Source of the DNA: Margaritifera margaritifera
Lineage: Eukaryota; Mollusca; Bivalvia; Unionida; Margaritiferidae
Assembly: GCA_029931535.1 (NCBI GenBank)
Contig: JAQPZY010001164.1
Coordinates: forward strand, 788,501-852,500
Direction: 5' to 3'
Length of the DNA stretch: 64,000 bases
Numbering within the stretch: position 1 is the stretch's first letter; each line of letters starts with the position of its first letter. Below are positions 11,990-23,584 of the stretch, in pieces. The notes beneath the pieces are model-generated. The model worked only from the letters and a program-made list of their open reading frames with translations, searched no databases and had not been told where the DNA came from. The translations under genes were made by a program, and so were the position numbers.

Positions 11990-12780
11990 ACAGCTGTATC
12001 TGACTTTCATAAACTTGTATACAAAACTTTAACATTGATGACCATCATCCAACAAGCTTTTCTGTTTAAGTAGGCAAGACAAGCAAGACAGGTTGATGTT
12101 GATTTGGTATTTTATGGCACAGCAACACAAGTAGGTTATTTAGTGCCAAGACAATTGGAGTAAAGTGCCTTGCCCAAGGACACACCCCAGTACCTGACCT
12201 GGACTGAACCAATAGTAGGATTCAAACCTGCACCCTTTCAGTTGTGAGCCCAGCACACTATTCATGGCATACCAGCATATAAATTTAAGACCTATAGTAA
12301 TATTATCCTTAAGTTTTAGTTGAATACAGTAACTGATGCTAAAGATATGTGAGTTACAAACTTTTTTACACAAGATGAAACATGCTTTCCACTTACGCAG
12401 GGAAGACAGAAACTCCGGGGATATCAGTGTGTAGACTTGACTTGCCTACTGTAATATTATACTAAAGTTTCAGTTCAATACAGCAACAAATGTAGAAAAT
12501 ATGTGACTCACAAAAACTTTAATGCAAAACTTTATCATTGTTTACCATGATGTAAAGCTTTCTGTTTAAGTAGGCAAGACAAGCAAGACAGAAACTCCAA
12601 GCAGAGCAGCAGATAAAGTTTAGACCAATAGTATTGTTATATGAAATTTTCTCTTAAATGTAGCCACTGATAAGGAAGACATGACTTTCAAAAACTTTAA
12701 TGTCAATCTTCAACATTGTTCATCATTATGCAACAAGCTTTCTGCTTAAGTAGGTGAAATAGGCAAGAGAGAACTAGCAA
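11990..12780. repeat. Diverged tandem repeats of roughly 190-200 bp
   Basis: Three to four copies marked by ACTTTAACATTG, CAACAAGCTTTCTGTTTAAG and TAGGCAAGACAAGCAAGACA, with a second block (AATATTATACTAAAGTTTCA...TACAGCAACAAATG). A SINE at 12100-12280 interrupts the array. Confidence 0.7.
12100..12280 (-). mobile_element. tRNA-headed SINE, family A
   Basis: On the minus strand a tRNA-like head has a B-box-like segment (GCAGGTTTGAATCCTAC), followed by TGTCCTTGGGCAAGGCACTT, TCTTGGCACTAAATAACCTA and TTGCTGTGCCATAAAATACC. The same order occurs at 40023-40142 and 52018-52213, and inverted at 50730-50872, which defines the family. Confidence 0.85.
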
Positions 12781-13119
12781 ATCATGACATAAACAGCTAT
12801 GTGAGAATTCCGTACTGTCACTGAAAATCATGATTGGAATTTTCAATTTCTACATCTGGTTATTTTTAAGCATTCTGGATTTTCACGGGTGCCTCTGCAT
12901 ATTCCTATCATAAATCTGGTGCACTAGCACACTAACAATACACTTTAGTCTATGCCCGCAAAATGAACTGTATAACAGTTTGAAAACCTTATTCTACTGG
13001 TGTAGTGTGATATCTGATTGGTCAATTTGGCATCAAAGATTCACTGTCGCTGGTTTTCATTTTAAGACACTCAGCGTACAGTACACAATTGTTCTATTCA
13101 TTTTTGAAAATGGCAACAG

Positions 13120-13218
13120 TCACAGGAGCCTATAACATACTTCACACACAATAAAGTGTATATTTTTATACATACACAATACTATGGCTGTGTGTGAAGT
13201 ATGTTACAGGCCCCTGTG
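13120..13218. repeat. Inverted repeat, 30-bp arms
   Basis: TCACAGGAGCCTATAACATA...CTTCACACACA (13120-13150) pairs with TGTGTGTGAAGTATGTTACA...GGCCCCTGTG (13189-13218), with a 38-bp AT-rich loop. It may be a miniature foldback element. Confidence 0.8.
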
Positions 13219-14159
13219 TTGATGGAGAGAAAGAATGTTTTAGATAAGAAATCCAACAATGTAGCGACAATAGATGCTGAAATCTGGAATCCTTGCCGAA
13301 GAGAACCGCCAGAGAAGCAAGTTGATAGCTACAATATCATAGCCTCGACTGATATTTTAGATATGTTGAGGACCCTGCCAAGGGTACTAATATTAGTACT
13401 AACTATCTATACACTCTTTCCAGTATTACGTGCATATGCTTGTTAGTGCTCTGTTAGTGTAAAGATAAAAGTACACGTATGAGACACAAGATGAATGAAC
13501 AATATTAATAAAACACTGTTATTACATGTTAATCAAGGAGTTTACAAATAAAAACAGGATGAATGTGTAAAATTAGAGACTGTGTTCGACAAACTGAAAA
13601 CACAAGATCTGGCAAAACTTACAATAAAATATGCTACAGAACATAATCTGCATTTGTTGGAATCTTTTTTTTAATGCTGTGGTGAGTATTGGATTGTACT
13701 GAAGAAGAACATCGCTATATCTTGTTTTTACCTCATAGTCCCTTAATTTAGTAGATAGCATACTATTTTCTACTTAAGAGCTTAAAGTTAGCATTAAATA
13801 TTCATAAATGTCTAAAGAATTTTATCGCCAGTTGTTGTAATTTGTGAGAAAGGAATTATGTTAAAAACTGTCAGGAAAAGGCATTTTATTTTGTTGAAAA
13901 AGCACAAAATTTAATTTCGGCTGCTGGACCCCCAAACAGGATGTTTCCCCATGACCCCAAAAGGCCTTATGTAGCCCCAACACCCAGGGCCTACTTTCAG
14001 TCCTTTTGTAATTTTAACATTGTTGACAACTACATCACAATCGCTGCTGGAAAAGTGACCAGTTATCTCCATGCTTATGCTGGCAAGACCAAAATGAAAC
14101 AAACGAGTGAGTTTAAAGCATCAGAAGTATACAGGAAAAATTTCCATAAACTTACTAAC

Positions 14160-14900
14160 TTGCCAGTGATGATGCCACTTCAGCCTTCATAAAACACAGT
14201 ATCAAACAACACCTGTGACCCTGACCTCTTACCTTCTAAACAACCCACTGCCTCAGCTGTTTCATTTATTATGTTAAACATATGTGCCAAATCTGATAAC
14301 ATTCCAAATATATGTAAATGGAATATAAAGCCTCTTCATAGATCTTGCGACAATCTACCCCAAGAAGATAAATTACAATTCATGCTGCAACCCTGACCTC
14401 ACACCCAAAGAATGTGTCATCCCAAAGCATGCTCCATTTACACTGGTAAATCAAAATAGGAGTCTAATGCCTATATATTGACATATGAGAGAAGTTTTTC
14501 CTGTATTTTTTAAAGCTTTACAAACTGAAAACTGACTCTGACATTTAACCTTCTGACCTCCTAGCAGTATCAATATATATATCCCATGGTAAACTTCTTT
14601 AATATGTCTGATGACAATTTATCCACAGTAGTAGATAATACTGCCAGATCAAGAAACTTTAACCAATGATCATCCAATTAAGATTTAGAAAATTGCTCCC
14701 TGCAACCCTGACCGTGGACCTCCCAGGCCTTTATTCTCTAGGGAAGTTCCTTCCCCCCAAATCATTTGTGAGCAAAGTCTAATAATGATCAAAGTATTAA
14801 AACTGGTGATATTGCTCTGTAAAAGAAACTAAAAGCAAACTTGATTGCCAGACAGATGGACAGACATGGTGACCATTATGTCTCACCTTTTCTTGTGGCA
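14160..14900. repeat. Diverged repeats with 'CAACCCTGACC' motifs
   Basis: ACCTGTGACCCTGACCTCTT, GCTGCAACCCTGACCTCACA, ACTCTGACATTTAACCTTCT and CCTGCAACCCTGACCGTGGA mark units of about 170 bp, ending in AGACAGATGGACAGACATGG. Same style as the repeat at 1.83-2.9 kb. No coding signal. Confidence 0.6.
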
Positions 14901-14964
14901 CTGTCGCTGGGGTTACAAAAATTCTGATAACTAAGTGTGATTTCAGGATCAATTTATGCAAAAA

Positions 14965-15540
14965 TTATAAACCTAAAATCTGTTGTACACATCTACAAAA
15001 CCAACCTCATTCATGTGCTAAAGTTTGAAGTTTCTATTTTCAAATGGTGTAGTGAGAGTTGTGTGACATCACAAACCAACCCACTACATGTGCCAAGTTT
15101 CTATTTTCAAATGGTGTAGTCGAAGTTGTGGCATCATAAAACCAACCCACTACATGTGCCAAAGTTGGAAGTTTTTATTTTCAAATGGTGTAGTGGGAGT
15201 TGTGTGACATCACAAACCAACCCGCTACATATACCAAAGTTTTGAAGTTTCTATTTCAAATGGTGTAGTCGAAGTTGTGTGACATCATAAAACCAACCCT
15301 ATACATGTGCCAAAGTTTGAAGTTTCCATTTCAAATGGTGTAGTGGAAGTTGTGTGACATCAAAAAAGAAACTCCCTCCATGTGCCAAAGTTTTAAGTTT
15401 CTATTTTCAAATGGTGTAGTTGGAGTTGTGTGACATCATAAAACCAACCCCATACATGTGTCAAAATTTGAAGTTTATATTTGAATTTGAAAATAATGGT
15501 GTAGTGGGAGTTGTGTGATATCACAAATGCATGCACTAAT
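14965..15540. repeat. Tandem array of roughly 75-85-bp units
   Basis: Seven copies of CAAATGGTGTAGTSGRAGTT followed by TGTGTGACATCAYAAAACCA and CTACATGTGCCAAAGTTTGA. Unit lengths vary from about 70 to 85 bp. The array ends 150 bp from the 'YGDETK' exon. Confidence 0.88.
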
Positions 15541-15686
15541 GCATACACATGTAAGTCGTATGTCAAATAGGGCAGTATCACATAATCCCTACTTTTCTTC
15601 AAAAATTTTGGGAGCTATGAGGTCACTAAATTTTCAAATTAAGGTTTCTATTCATTTCATTAGGGAATTGATGAGGACAAGCTTAC

Positions 15687-15885
15687 TTTAAATCTTCAAG
15701 CTGATAATATATGTTGGTTCTGGGGTCCAGGATGTAGATTTTGTTCTTTGGGGAATCCAGGTATTCCATGGTTAACTTCCCAGGAAATGACCTCACAAAC
15801 AAGGCACGCACAGTATCCAAGTGGGTAATCTCATTGGGCAATAATGCCTTTTTCGTTTCATCCCCGTACACCAAGAAGACTAGGC
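15687..15885 (-). CDS. SRCIN1/KIAA1217-like: SRCIN1/KIAA1217-like gene, conserved 'YGDETK..LPNEIT' exon
   Basis: Minus-strand exon of 199 bases, acceptor TTTTTTCAG|GCCTAG and donor TTTAAA|GTAAGC, phase 1 in and phase 2 out. This is the strongest family match in the window: LVFLVYGDETKKALLPNEI, then TVRALFVRSFPGKLTMEYL, then a segment ending IYYQLEDLK. It follows the conserved N-terminal globular region of SRCIN1, KIAA1217 and insect AGAP005037-like proteins nearly residue for residue. The name comes from recall of these families; a protein search would confirm it directly. The first codon (Gly) and the last (Lys) are both completed across introns. Confidence 0.97.
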
Positions 15886-16890
15886 CTGAAAAAATGCAAA
15901 ATAGATTAAGTAAAAATATTTGAAACTGAGACACCATATTTTCAGTTTGTTCCTGGGCATCGTTTGCTTTCGAACACCAAAATATTTTCCCCACAAAATA
16001 ATTTTCTTATGCCCTGTAATTTTCAGATATTGTTTTAGAAGAATATTATTTTTATGCATTTACAGTACAGCTCATATGATATTTCGTTTCTTCACACATC
16101 ACAGTGGGATAATTGATCCCCTCCACGCTTGCTCCATGATGAAACTTCATGGTGGAGGGCTAAATACCTACAAAGCACTACTGCAACTCAGCAGGCACAT
16201 CTTATGCTTCTCAACTGTGGAGGGGGCTGGTCGACATTACTGACCGACATTTATACTAAATGCATGAAAAAACTGAAACGTTTAAGTGATTTACCAAATC
16301 AAGAATCAGTCGTCTTTACGTCAATTACACATTTGAAAATTAAAAAAAATCACTTCAAAAGAGTCTTGTATATTCAATACATCTGTATTTAGAAAAGGTT
16401 GATTGGCTTCTATGTGATGTACTTCTATTTGCAGTTATTGCTGATGTCAGAAATGTATGTGCATTCCCAATACTGTTTAAATAATGTAGCCCAAGAAGTT
16501 TACATCATAATCAGTGGGAAATAGATCATGGACACTTCTGGGAATTTTACGTTTTTACTTCATTCAAAGAAATCTGAACAAACTTATGCACAGACTTGAC
16601 GAGAGGCTCGCCTTTCGGCTCCCCTTGAACAGACTAAATTTATCCTATTGTTACAAAGGGAAAATAATCCTCCGAGATACGGACAGTTACATTCCAAGAC
16701 AACCACTTCTTTTTAAAATAAAGAAAAGAACATAAAACACCGACATTACATAGAAATGCAAACCACGTGCTTAGTCCTTAAGCAGTAATGGTGGTACACA
16801 GTCAACAATAGTACGTGTTCACATGGGCTGAATATACACAACTTTGAACCAGCTAGATTTTGATGTAATAGGGCCTACTGCATGTTTATG

Positions 16891-17124
16891 GTAAGGGACC
16901 GGACATTTATTTGGAATGGGGTGGGGTGCTGGGGCTGGAATTTTCTTTCCGAGCTGGATATTTTTTTTCTCTTTCATTACAAGATAATTTGATTTCCAAG
17001 TAAAATGATGTACAGAGTAAGGTCTTTTTTTTTGCCACAAACCAGAGCAAGACAATTGTTTGCAAGTTTTTCAAAAAGAATCCTAATCCCATCCCCCCTC
17101 CTAAATTAAATGGTCTGTCCCTAA
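16891..17124. mobile_element. TIR element, 'AGGGAC..CATTTAAT' family, copy 1
   Basis: Left end AAGGGACCGGACATTTATTT followed by G-rich sequence; right end CCCCCCTCCTAAATTAAATG...GTCTGTCCCTAAG is the inverse. About 235 bp with no coding capacity. A second copy is at 41259-41497. Confidence 0.75.
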
Positions 17125-17507
17125 GTGAGACTTGACTTTGCAGATGTTCAACAGAAATTGAAGCAGTAGCCATTGTCAACACTGTTATAAAATATGACAA
17201 GAATTAGCATCAAACGAATATGTCAATCTCGGCTTGAGAAGGTGACACTTATATTACCCGAAGTGATCATACTTGGAGTGTTGTATTTAACAGCCCCAAT
17301 TATAACCCAGCAATTAACAGTGGACGTTTGTTAATTGTCTCAAATTAAACTGAATTAAATTTATTGTTGAAATGAACAATAATGTGGAAACTAAATTGTC
17401 ATGATTCCAAGATTAATCCCTCACTCCCCTCTATGATGCAACCAAAGATTTTCAGATTTTATTTTCCAACCTCTCACCATCAATTATAGTTTGCTCGCAT
17501 ACATTTT

Positions 17508-18420
17508 CTTGTTTTGGCATAAATTATATGACGTTCGAGACTACCAGATCTCAGTATCCAAAATCTCTCTCTCTCTCCACCCCCTCTCTCTTTCTCTCAT
17601 GTTAAGTCAATCAATCCAGTTTATTTATTTTACTTATTTACAGGAAAGATGTGTAGCTATATAAGCTACTGTACTGTGGATCATTGACAATATTAAAAGT
17701 TTAATTTGTTCATGTTTCTTATGCAAAGAAAGATGTGAAGTGCCTTGTGTTAGGACACATCATAATAGGCAAACCAGCCATAATTGCCTCAGCATCATAA
17801 ATTGTCAGTGATTTCCAGTGGGTGGGTGGGTGATGGGCTAGACCACCAGTCTGACCCTGCCTTGAATTCATGTGTTGCTGTGCCATACAACCCCAAATCA
17901 AACCAAACCAAATGTACGTCAAAACATGTATACTTTTCAATTCTGCAAATGAAAAAAAAAAAAATCCACTCAAATATCCCGGATTGTTTCATGTACCTTT
18001 TATCTAGTTTTAGTGAAGACAAGCACAATCATGTAGTCTGTTTTTGGCAATTCTGCAAAAAGGTCTCTCTCTCTCTCTCTCTCAGAAATCTGAGTATTTG
18101 GTAAACAGTATTTTCAGTTGACTCTTAGCTGATAATGAAATTAGGTTTTTTGTATTCTATTTTTGTGATGTAGAGGCAATTCACAATCCTTTCATAAACT
18201 ATTTGTTCTCTCCTTTGTTATTCTTGAGGTTTAATTTTACATCTTTTCCTAATCATGGCAAAATTAAAATAATGACTTTCACTTTCATATGTAACATAGT
18301 GTCCTTGATGACATTTTTCAGTGACCACTCACAACACAGAAATTTTCTTGTTTTGGCATAAATTATATGATGTTCGAGACTATCAGATCTCAGTATACCA
18401 AAATTTTTCTCTCTCTCTAC
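17508..18420. repeat. 75-bp segment present twice, linked to CT runs
   Basis: TTCTTGTTTTGGCATAAATT...ATATGACGTTCGAGACTA...CAGATCTCAGTAT followed by a CT run occurs at about 17508-17578 and about 18345-18418. CT-microsatellite segments with similar flanks also occur at 18062-18140 and 18750-18840. Confidence 0.75.
17872..17911 (+). mobile_element. Short SINE family A tail
   Basis: GTTGCTGTGCCATACAACCC followed by CAAATCAAACCAAACC matches the 3' end of family A. The preceding 60 bp are too diverged to assign. Confidence 0.55.
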
Positions 18421-19677
18421 ATGTTGTGAATTGAGCCTACTGTTTATTTATTTATTTTTTTTAAAAAAGATATCCATGTATATATATTACCATACATGTA
18501 GCTAAGAATGTCTTCACCAAAAACTGGACTTTAATGTCAATGCATCTTTTTCAGATAGACCTGCGTATGAAGAGAACCATGTTTTACCAATTTGATCACA
18601 CATTTGTTTTTAAATAGCAGCTGCATATGAAATTTCCTCATCAAATACATGGCATTGTTTATATAGCTTTTTTGGGGGGGAGGAGGGTGCATTTATTGCG
18701 AAAATATGAGTATGGATTTACATGATTTCAACAGTAATGAGCAAACTGCCTCTCTCTCTCTCTCGCTAAAGAATTTGATGATTTGACACATTTCATTTTC
18801 ATTTGACATTTAGCTGATATGTAACATTAATGTTATACCAAATTTGATTTGGAACAATAAAAAAAGAAAAAAAAATGTATCAGTTAATTTATAAGGGCAA
18901 TGACAGAGATAACTCAGTGGCCCATCATAGTCTCTCTCTCCTCTCTCTCTCTTAATGAAACTCTTTAGCACATGCTTGCTGGGGTCATAAACATTAAATC
19001 ATGAACCCTTTATTGACATAATGTCCACTCTGCAGTGGTGGTTGGATGTGACTCAGTGATAAAATGCAGTGTCAATTAGTTTCAATGGATAATAACTTAT
19101 TTAAAAAATAACCTAGTACAAAACAGATCCTTATTTTATGTGTTCTATATATTGCTATAAATATATAAGTATTGGAATGTAATTAAATTTGTGATTAGTC
19201 TTGTACAAGTTTTGGTGCCAGACCACACACAATGGGATCAGTTCATTGGTTTGGTTAGTGATATTTAGAACTGACGTTCTACTATCCGATCCACTACCAA
19301 AATACAGTAGTTGACTGCGCCAACTATCTGGAAAATTGCAATCAAGATTTGTCCTATCATATCTAATTTTCATTCTTATTTATTAAATGGGAAACTCTGG
19401 AGACCAATTAGAGTAATATTTAATGCATATTTTCATGGATGGTAGATGGTAGGAAATAAACACACAGTGTGCTTAATGTGTGAAGTTGTGTTTTCTAATA
19501 TGCCTCCATTTTCTTGTGGACTGAAATTTAGTTTAGTTTAAACATATTTTATTGTCACAATATAATACAATGGGATTGGGCACAAGTTCTAACAACTTAA
19601 AGTAGCCCTCTCTCTACATGATACAAGTATTGCAACATATTTCAACATGCCAACAGGGACTAATAATGAAAAAAGAC

Positions 19678-19680
<3 letters not shown>

Positions 19681-19738
<58 letters not shown>

Positions 19739-19739
19739 T

Positions 19740-19780
<41 letters not shown>

Positions 19781-19790
19781 CAAGAGAGAA
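19681..19790. repeat. (GA)n microsatellite
   Basis: About 110 bp of nearly pure GA repeats with a few interruptions, followed by a G run at 19790-19800. The open frames of alternating Arg-Glu or Leu-Ser across it are products of the repeat. Confidence 0.97.
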
Positions 19791-19838
19791 GGGGGGGGGG
19801 CACAATGACAGCATTCACAATTTTTGAAGAAGTTATTG

Positions 19839-20262
19839 AAATCGTCCGGTATCAATTATATATTTGCATACATGTTGGAGAATTCTATATTTTTCATTTG
19901 CATCACCCTTTCCCCAAAGCAGTAACTCTAAGCTAACAGCTGCATTGGGCACTGAGAGTAATTTTCTCTTCAACTCAGTTCATTGCTGACTATACTGGGG
20001 ACAGAACATGAAGAAATGCATGGTGTTTTCAATCCCACTACGGGAACAAAAAGGGGTGTCAACAAGTTGAATGCGGTAAAAATCAGCTTTTAATGAGCTA
20101 ACATTATGCTGCAATCTAGTATGTATAATATCTAGGGCTTGATGACTAAAACTAGGCATTTTACTAGATTCGATATTTTGCCAGAAACACTTTTTCAAAG
20201 CACTGTAAGACATGCTACAATGGGTATCCTGTTCAAGATTGTTCCACAAGGCCCCCATTTAA
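19839..20262 (-). mobile_element. LINE remnant, C-terminal end of the reverse transcriptase ORF
   Basis: A minus-strand frame reads TRLQHNVSSLKADFYRIQLV, then FCSRSGIENTMHFFMFCPQY, the end of jockey/I-like LINE polyproteins with a C...C...H....C zinc-binding pattern (first Cys pair degraded). After one TGA the same frame continues through SLELLLWGKGDANEKYRIL to KYIIDTGRFQ and a stop at about 19840, the usual end of such proteins. Decayed. Confidence 0.78.
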
Positions 20263-20336
20263 TTTAATAAATTAAATGAAACTAGGAAAGTAATGTCTTT
20301 TTTCATTCATTATGTACATGTAGACAGTGATTACTT

Positions 20337-21113
20337 AGTGACTTAAGCAGGGTTCTCCCCAGGATTTTAAGGCATGTCTTTCATTAAGAACACATAGAAA
20401 GTGATTACTTTGTGACTTAAGCAGGGTTCTTCCCATAATTTTAAGGCATGTCTTTCATTAAGAACACATAGAAAGTGATTACTTTGTGACTTAAGCAGGG
20501 TTCTTCCCATAATTTTAAGGCATGTCTTTCATTAAGAACACCTAGAAAGTGATTACTTTGTGACTTAAGCAGGGTTCTTCCCATAATTTTAAGGCATGTC
20601 TTTCATTAAGAACACATAGAAAGTGATTACTTTGTGACTTAAGCAGGGTTCTCCCCAGGATTTTAAGGCATGTCTTTCATTAAGAACACATAGAAAGTGA
20701 TTACTTTGTGACTTAAGTAGGGTTCTTCCCATAATTTTAAGGCATTTCGGGCTTTGTCAGCTCAGATTACGGGTCCATGACCTCTGTCATTTGAAACCTG
20801 TTTTTATGTGGCTTGATTTCTGACCCACAAATTAATTAATGGCTAACTGATTTACTGGTTAATTATCACCTTTGTTGTACCAATGTATTTACACATCCTA
20901 ATTTTATAAAGGTAATTTGATGAATAGCATAAAAGCAAAGTCACATAAAATGCCCAGAAGATGATTTACAGTAGTTTGCATAAATTCTTAAAGAATGTCC
21001 CTTTTGGAATCAAGGAATGTCAGGGGACTGAAGACATTTCACTTACCAGCAGTAACTGTTTCAAGCATGTCAGGTTTGACATACTTAAAATGCCTGGGAA
21101 GAACACTGTTAAG
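20337..21113. mobile_element. TIR element with a tandemly amplified 74-bp left end
   Basis: The left side has six 74-bp units (starting 20341, 20415, 20489, 20563, 20637 and 20711), each beginning ACTTAAGCAGGGTTCTTCCC. The right end (about 21081-21113) reads ACTTAAAATGCCTGGGAAGA...ACACTGTTAAG, the inverse of the unit start (CTTAAGCAGGGTTCTTCCCA..TTTTAAGGCAT). The array therefore looks like repeated copies of one terminus of a roughly 0.4 kb non-autonomous element. Confidence 0.8.
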
Positions 21114-21686
21114 GGGTAGCCAGATATTGCATGTGAGAATTGGTTAGTTGCTTGGAATGGAATTTTTCATTTATTTGTTTTTGGACACTGAATGAAATAT
21201 GTTTACATGTTTTTGGACAGCAAAAAGATAAAATTTTTTCCATCCAAAAATAAACATAAAATATGGTAGTGGCAATTTTTTTTTTTTTTTAATTCTGTGT
21301 AATAGACTTAGTTCAAGAGTTCAGCAGAATGAATTCATTCAAGATGTCTTCATGCAAATGAGTATTTACAATGCACTTTGATAATCAATTTACTTATTTT
21401 ATGGTTCATGGCCTTATTGTCTTTTATCATATTTACCTCTATATAAAGGATGCTTGTCCATGAAGAAAAACATTTAAGGGTCCCTGTCCTTATTGTCTTT
21501 TGTCATTTTTACCTCTCTATAAAGAATACTTGCTCATAAAGGACATTTATGAATCCCCTTTTCTTAAGTTTACTTATATATTTCACCTGTATATTTATGA
21601 CACCTATCCATAAAGGACAAATTCAGTGGTTCCTTGAGTGTCCTTTACAAATAAGTTTCACTGAATAATCCAGCTTTAATACCTTA

Positions 21687-21697
21687 TAACATGATTC

Positions 21698-21760
<63 letters not shown>

Positions 21761-21866
21761 TGCCATCACTATAAGACCCTTCAGTATAACATGATGGCAT
21801 CCTCTCTCTCTCTCTCCCTCTCTCAGGAATCATGTTATACTGAAGGGTCTTATAGTGATGGCATCC
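21687..21866. repeat. Long palindrome around a (GA)n microsatellite
   Basis: ATCATGTTATACTGAAGGGT...CTTATAGTGATGGCATCC (21829-21866) is the exact inverse of GGATGCCATCACTATAAGAC...CCTTCAGTATAACATGAT (21757-21794). AACATGATTCCTGAGAGAG (21687-21705) also pairs with CTCTCTCAGGAATCATGTT, so two alternative foldbacks share the segment. The enclosed GA run is about 55 bp, with TA repeats following at 21882-21915. Confidence 0.88.
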
Positions 21867-21869
21867 GCG

Positions 21870-21914
<45 letters not shown>

Positions 21915-22158
21915 CTTTCAGTCTTCACTACATATATACAAACTTTCAATCTCAATACTTTAGAACAATAATTTCTTCTACGTAATTAAAAATGAAATGA
22001 CAAAAAAATTAAGACAAATTGATTTGACAGAGTACATGTAATTCACTAGACAGTCTGATGTCTAAAACCTCACATACAGGACATTTTTTCAATTCTCTAG
22101 AATGAGCCTTCCTATGATGTATATTGATATATTAGGACTGGTGAGTAAATCCAATTAC

Positions 22159-22345
22159 CCATGGGCTTGTCTATAAATGGCTGTGGGCTTCTGGCTGGAA
22201 GACTGGAACGTACATATCCTCCTCGCTGAAATGTCGGGGCATCGACTTCGGACATAGTGCCTATGTCATCATAATCTGTGGATCTGTTCTGTTGAGAAGG
22301 GTACACTACTGTTGTTGCCCGTCGACGGGGGTCACGTGACCTTCC
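22159..22345 (-). CDS. SRCIN1/KIAA1217-like: SRCIN1/KIAA1217-like gene, 'MSEVDAP' exon
   Basis: Minus-strand exon of 187 bases (62 codons plus 1 base) with acceptor TTTCAG|GGAAGG and donor CATGG|GTAATT, phase 0 in and phase 1 out. It opens with an Arg-rich segment (RSRDPRRRATT), then an acidic stretch (DYDDIGTMSEVDAPTFQR), then Arg/Ser/Pro-rich sequence. The 'MSE-x-DAP-T-x-x-RG' signature followed by 'RSSLP' is what vertebrate KIAA1217 and SRCIN1 carry just before the conserved 'YGDETK' block, and here that block is the next exon. The residue split across the next intron is Gly. Confidence 0.93.
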
Positions 22346-23049
22346 CTGAAAGTTTGAAAAGTGTTATGATAAAAACACATAGATATAGATCAAGAAGGAT
22401 TTTAAACAGTGCAAGCTGACAACTTAATTGCCAATTAGGTGCTGATTATTTATCAAGTCACCATCATATTACACCAGAATTCGTAAGAATGCCGAGTCAC
22501 CTGCTCCATTGCTGCAGTATCCAAAGACCTAATTCATTAGTAATTTGTTGAAGAAAAATTGATCATGGCAACCTACTTAATGTGGGTGTAAATACTCATC
22601 CTTGAAATAAATGCACTGTCAAACTTTTTCATATCACTGTAGAAGAAACAGTGTCAGAGAAATACAGCCAAATGTATGAACAATGTAACCAATGGAACAT
22701 TTAAAGTAGGTCACTGCAATATTGACTTTTTAAGTACCGATTAGTATTCCTTCATGAATGAGCCAACTTAGTTGCAAAACAAAGCATGCAACAATTTCAA
22801 AGAAATGGAGGTAAATTAAAATGTTTCACATGGATGCAACCAGGAACATCAACAATGATAACGATAACAAAATAACAATAGCACAAACACTGACAAGAAC
22901 AACAATGCTATTAGAGTAGTCATACCCATGCCTCACCAATGCTTTGCAGGTGAGACCAAATAAAAATGGGAAATCAAAGGCAATGAAACTTTACACACTG
23001 TTCTTACTAAAGATTATGGCATAGTGTAATTAGTTGCCTGAGATCCTTG

Positions 23050-23395
23050 TGAACTTAGCTATGTACCTAGCTTGATATTCTATGGCACGCTTAACTATGT
23101 ACCTACAGCTTTATATTCTATGGCACACTTAGCTATGTACCTAGAGCTTGATATTCTATGGCACACTTAGCTATGTACCGAGAGCTTGATATTTTTTGAA
23201 ACACTTAGCTATGTACCTAAAGCCTGATATTCTATGGCACACTTAACTATGTACCTATCTTGATATTCTATGGCACACTTAACTATGTACCTTGCTTGAT
23301 ATTCTATGGCACATTTAACTATGTACATGTACCTAGCTTGATATTCTATGGCACACTTAGCTATGTACCTACAGCTTGATATTCTATGGCACACT
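23050..23395. repeat. Tandem array of roughly 40-bp units
   Basis: Eight copies of TAGCTATGTACCTAGAGCTT...GATATTCTATGGCACACT with small length changes. Confidence 0.9.
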
Positions 23396-23584
23396 TAAAT
23401 TGGTTTGGCTTTGAGATTTAACAAAATTATCTGTTTGCCTTACTCCAACTGGCCCATTTAAATTACTGCAACTGACATTTTCTTGCATGATTTTTGAGAA
23501 CTTTGTTTTTCCACAAATATTAATATAAAATTGTAAAAATTGTTACAAATTGTTACAAAAATTTGTGTCAGCTGGAACTTTTTC

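Larger units (their letters stand above)
10721..15686 (-). other. Intron (5.0 kb) between the 'YGDETK' and 'DIKDR' exons
   Basis: Minus-strand intron GTAAGC...TTGCAG. It contains a SINE (12.10-12.28 kb), diverged tandem repeats around it (11.99-12.78 kb), an inverted repeat (13.12-13.22 kb), mollusc-type diverged repeats (14.16-14.9 kb) and a roughly 75-85-bp tandem array (14.97-15.54 kb). I found nothing coding; open frames such as 13201-13446 show no family resemblance. Confidence 0.8.
15886..22158 (-). other. Intron (6.3 kb) between the 'MSEVDAP' and 'YGDETK' exons
   Basis: Minus-strand intron GTAATT...TTTCAG. Contents: a TIR element (16.89-17.12 kb), two copies of a 75-bp segment linked to CT repeats (17.51 and 18.35 kb), several CT/GA microsatellites, a LINE C-terminal remnant (19.84-20.27 kb), a TIR element with a 74-bp tandem expansion (20.34-21.11 kb) and a long palindrome (21.69-21.87 kb). 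15.9-16.9 kb and 18.4-19.5 kb show nothing recognisable apart from short CT runs. Confidence 0.8.

Noticed and set aside
13201..13446. 81-codon plus-strand frame
   Set aside because: Starts inside an inverted repeat, shows no family resemblance and has no convincing splice sites.
15886..15994. N-terminal extension of the 'YGDETK' exon from an upstream Met at 15994
   Set aside because: A strong acceptor (TTTTTTCAG) lies at the point where similarity begins, and the upstream peptide is unlike the family; the previous exon's phase fits the acceptor.
19589..19855. Leu/Ser- or Arg/Glu-rich frames at 19.6-19.85 kb
   Set aside because: Pure products of the GA/CT microsatellite.
20341..20745. CRISPR-like regular repeat (74-bp period)
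   Set aside because: The whole period is repeated with no variable spacers, and the genome is eukaryotic. It is a tandem repeat.
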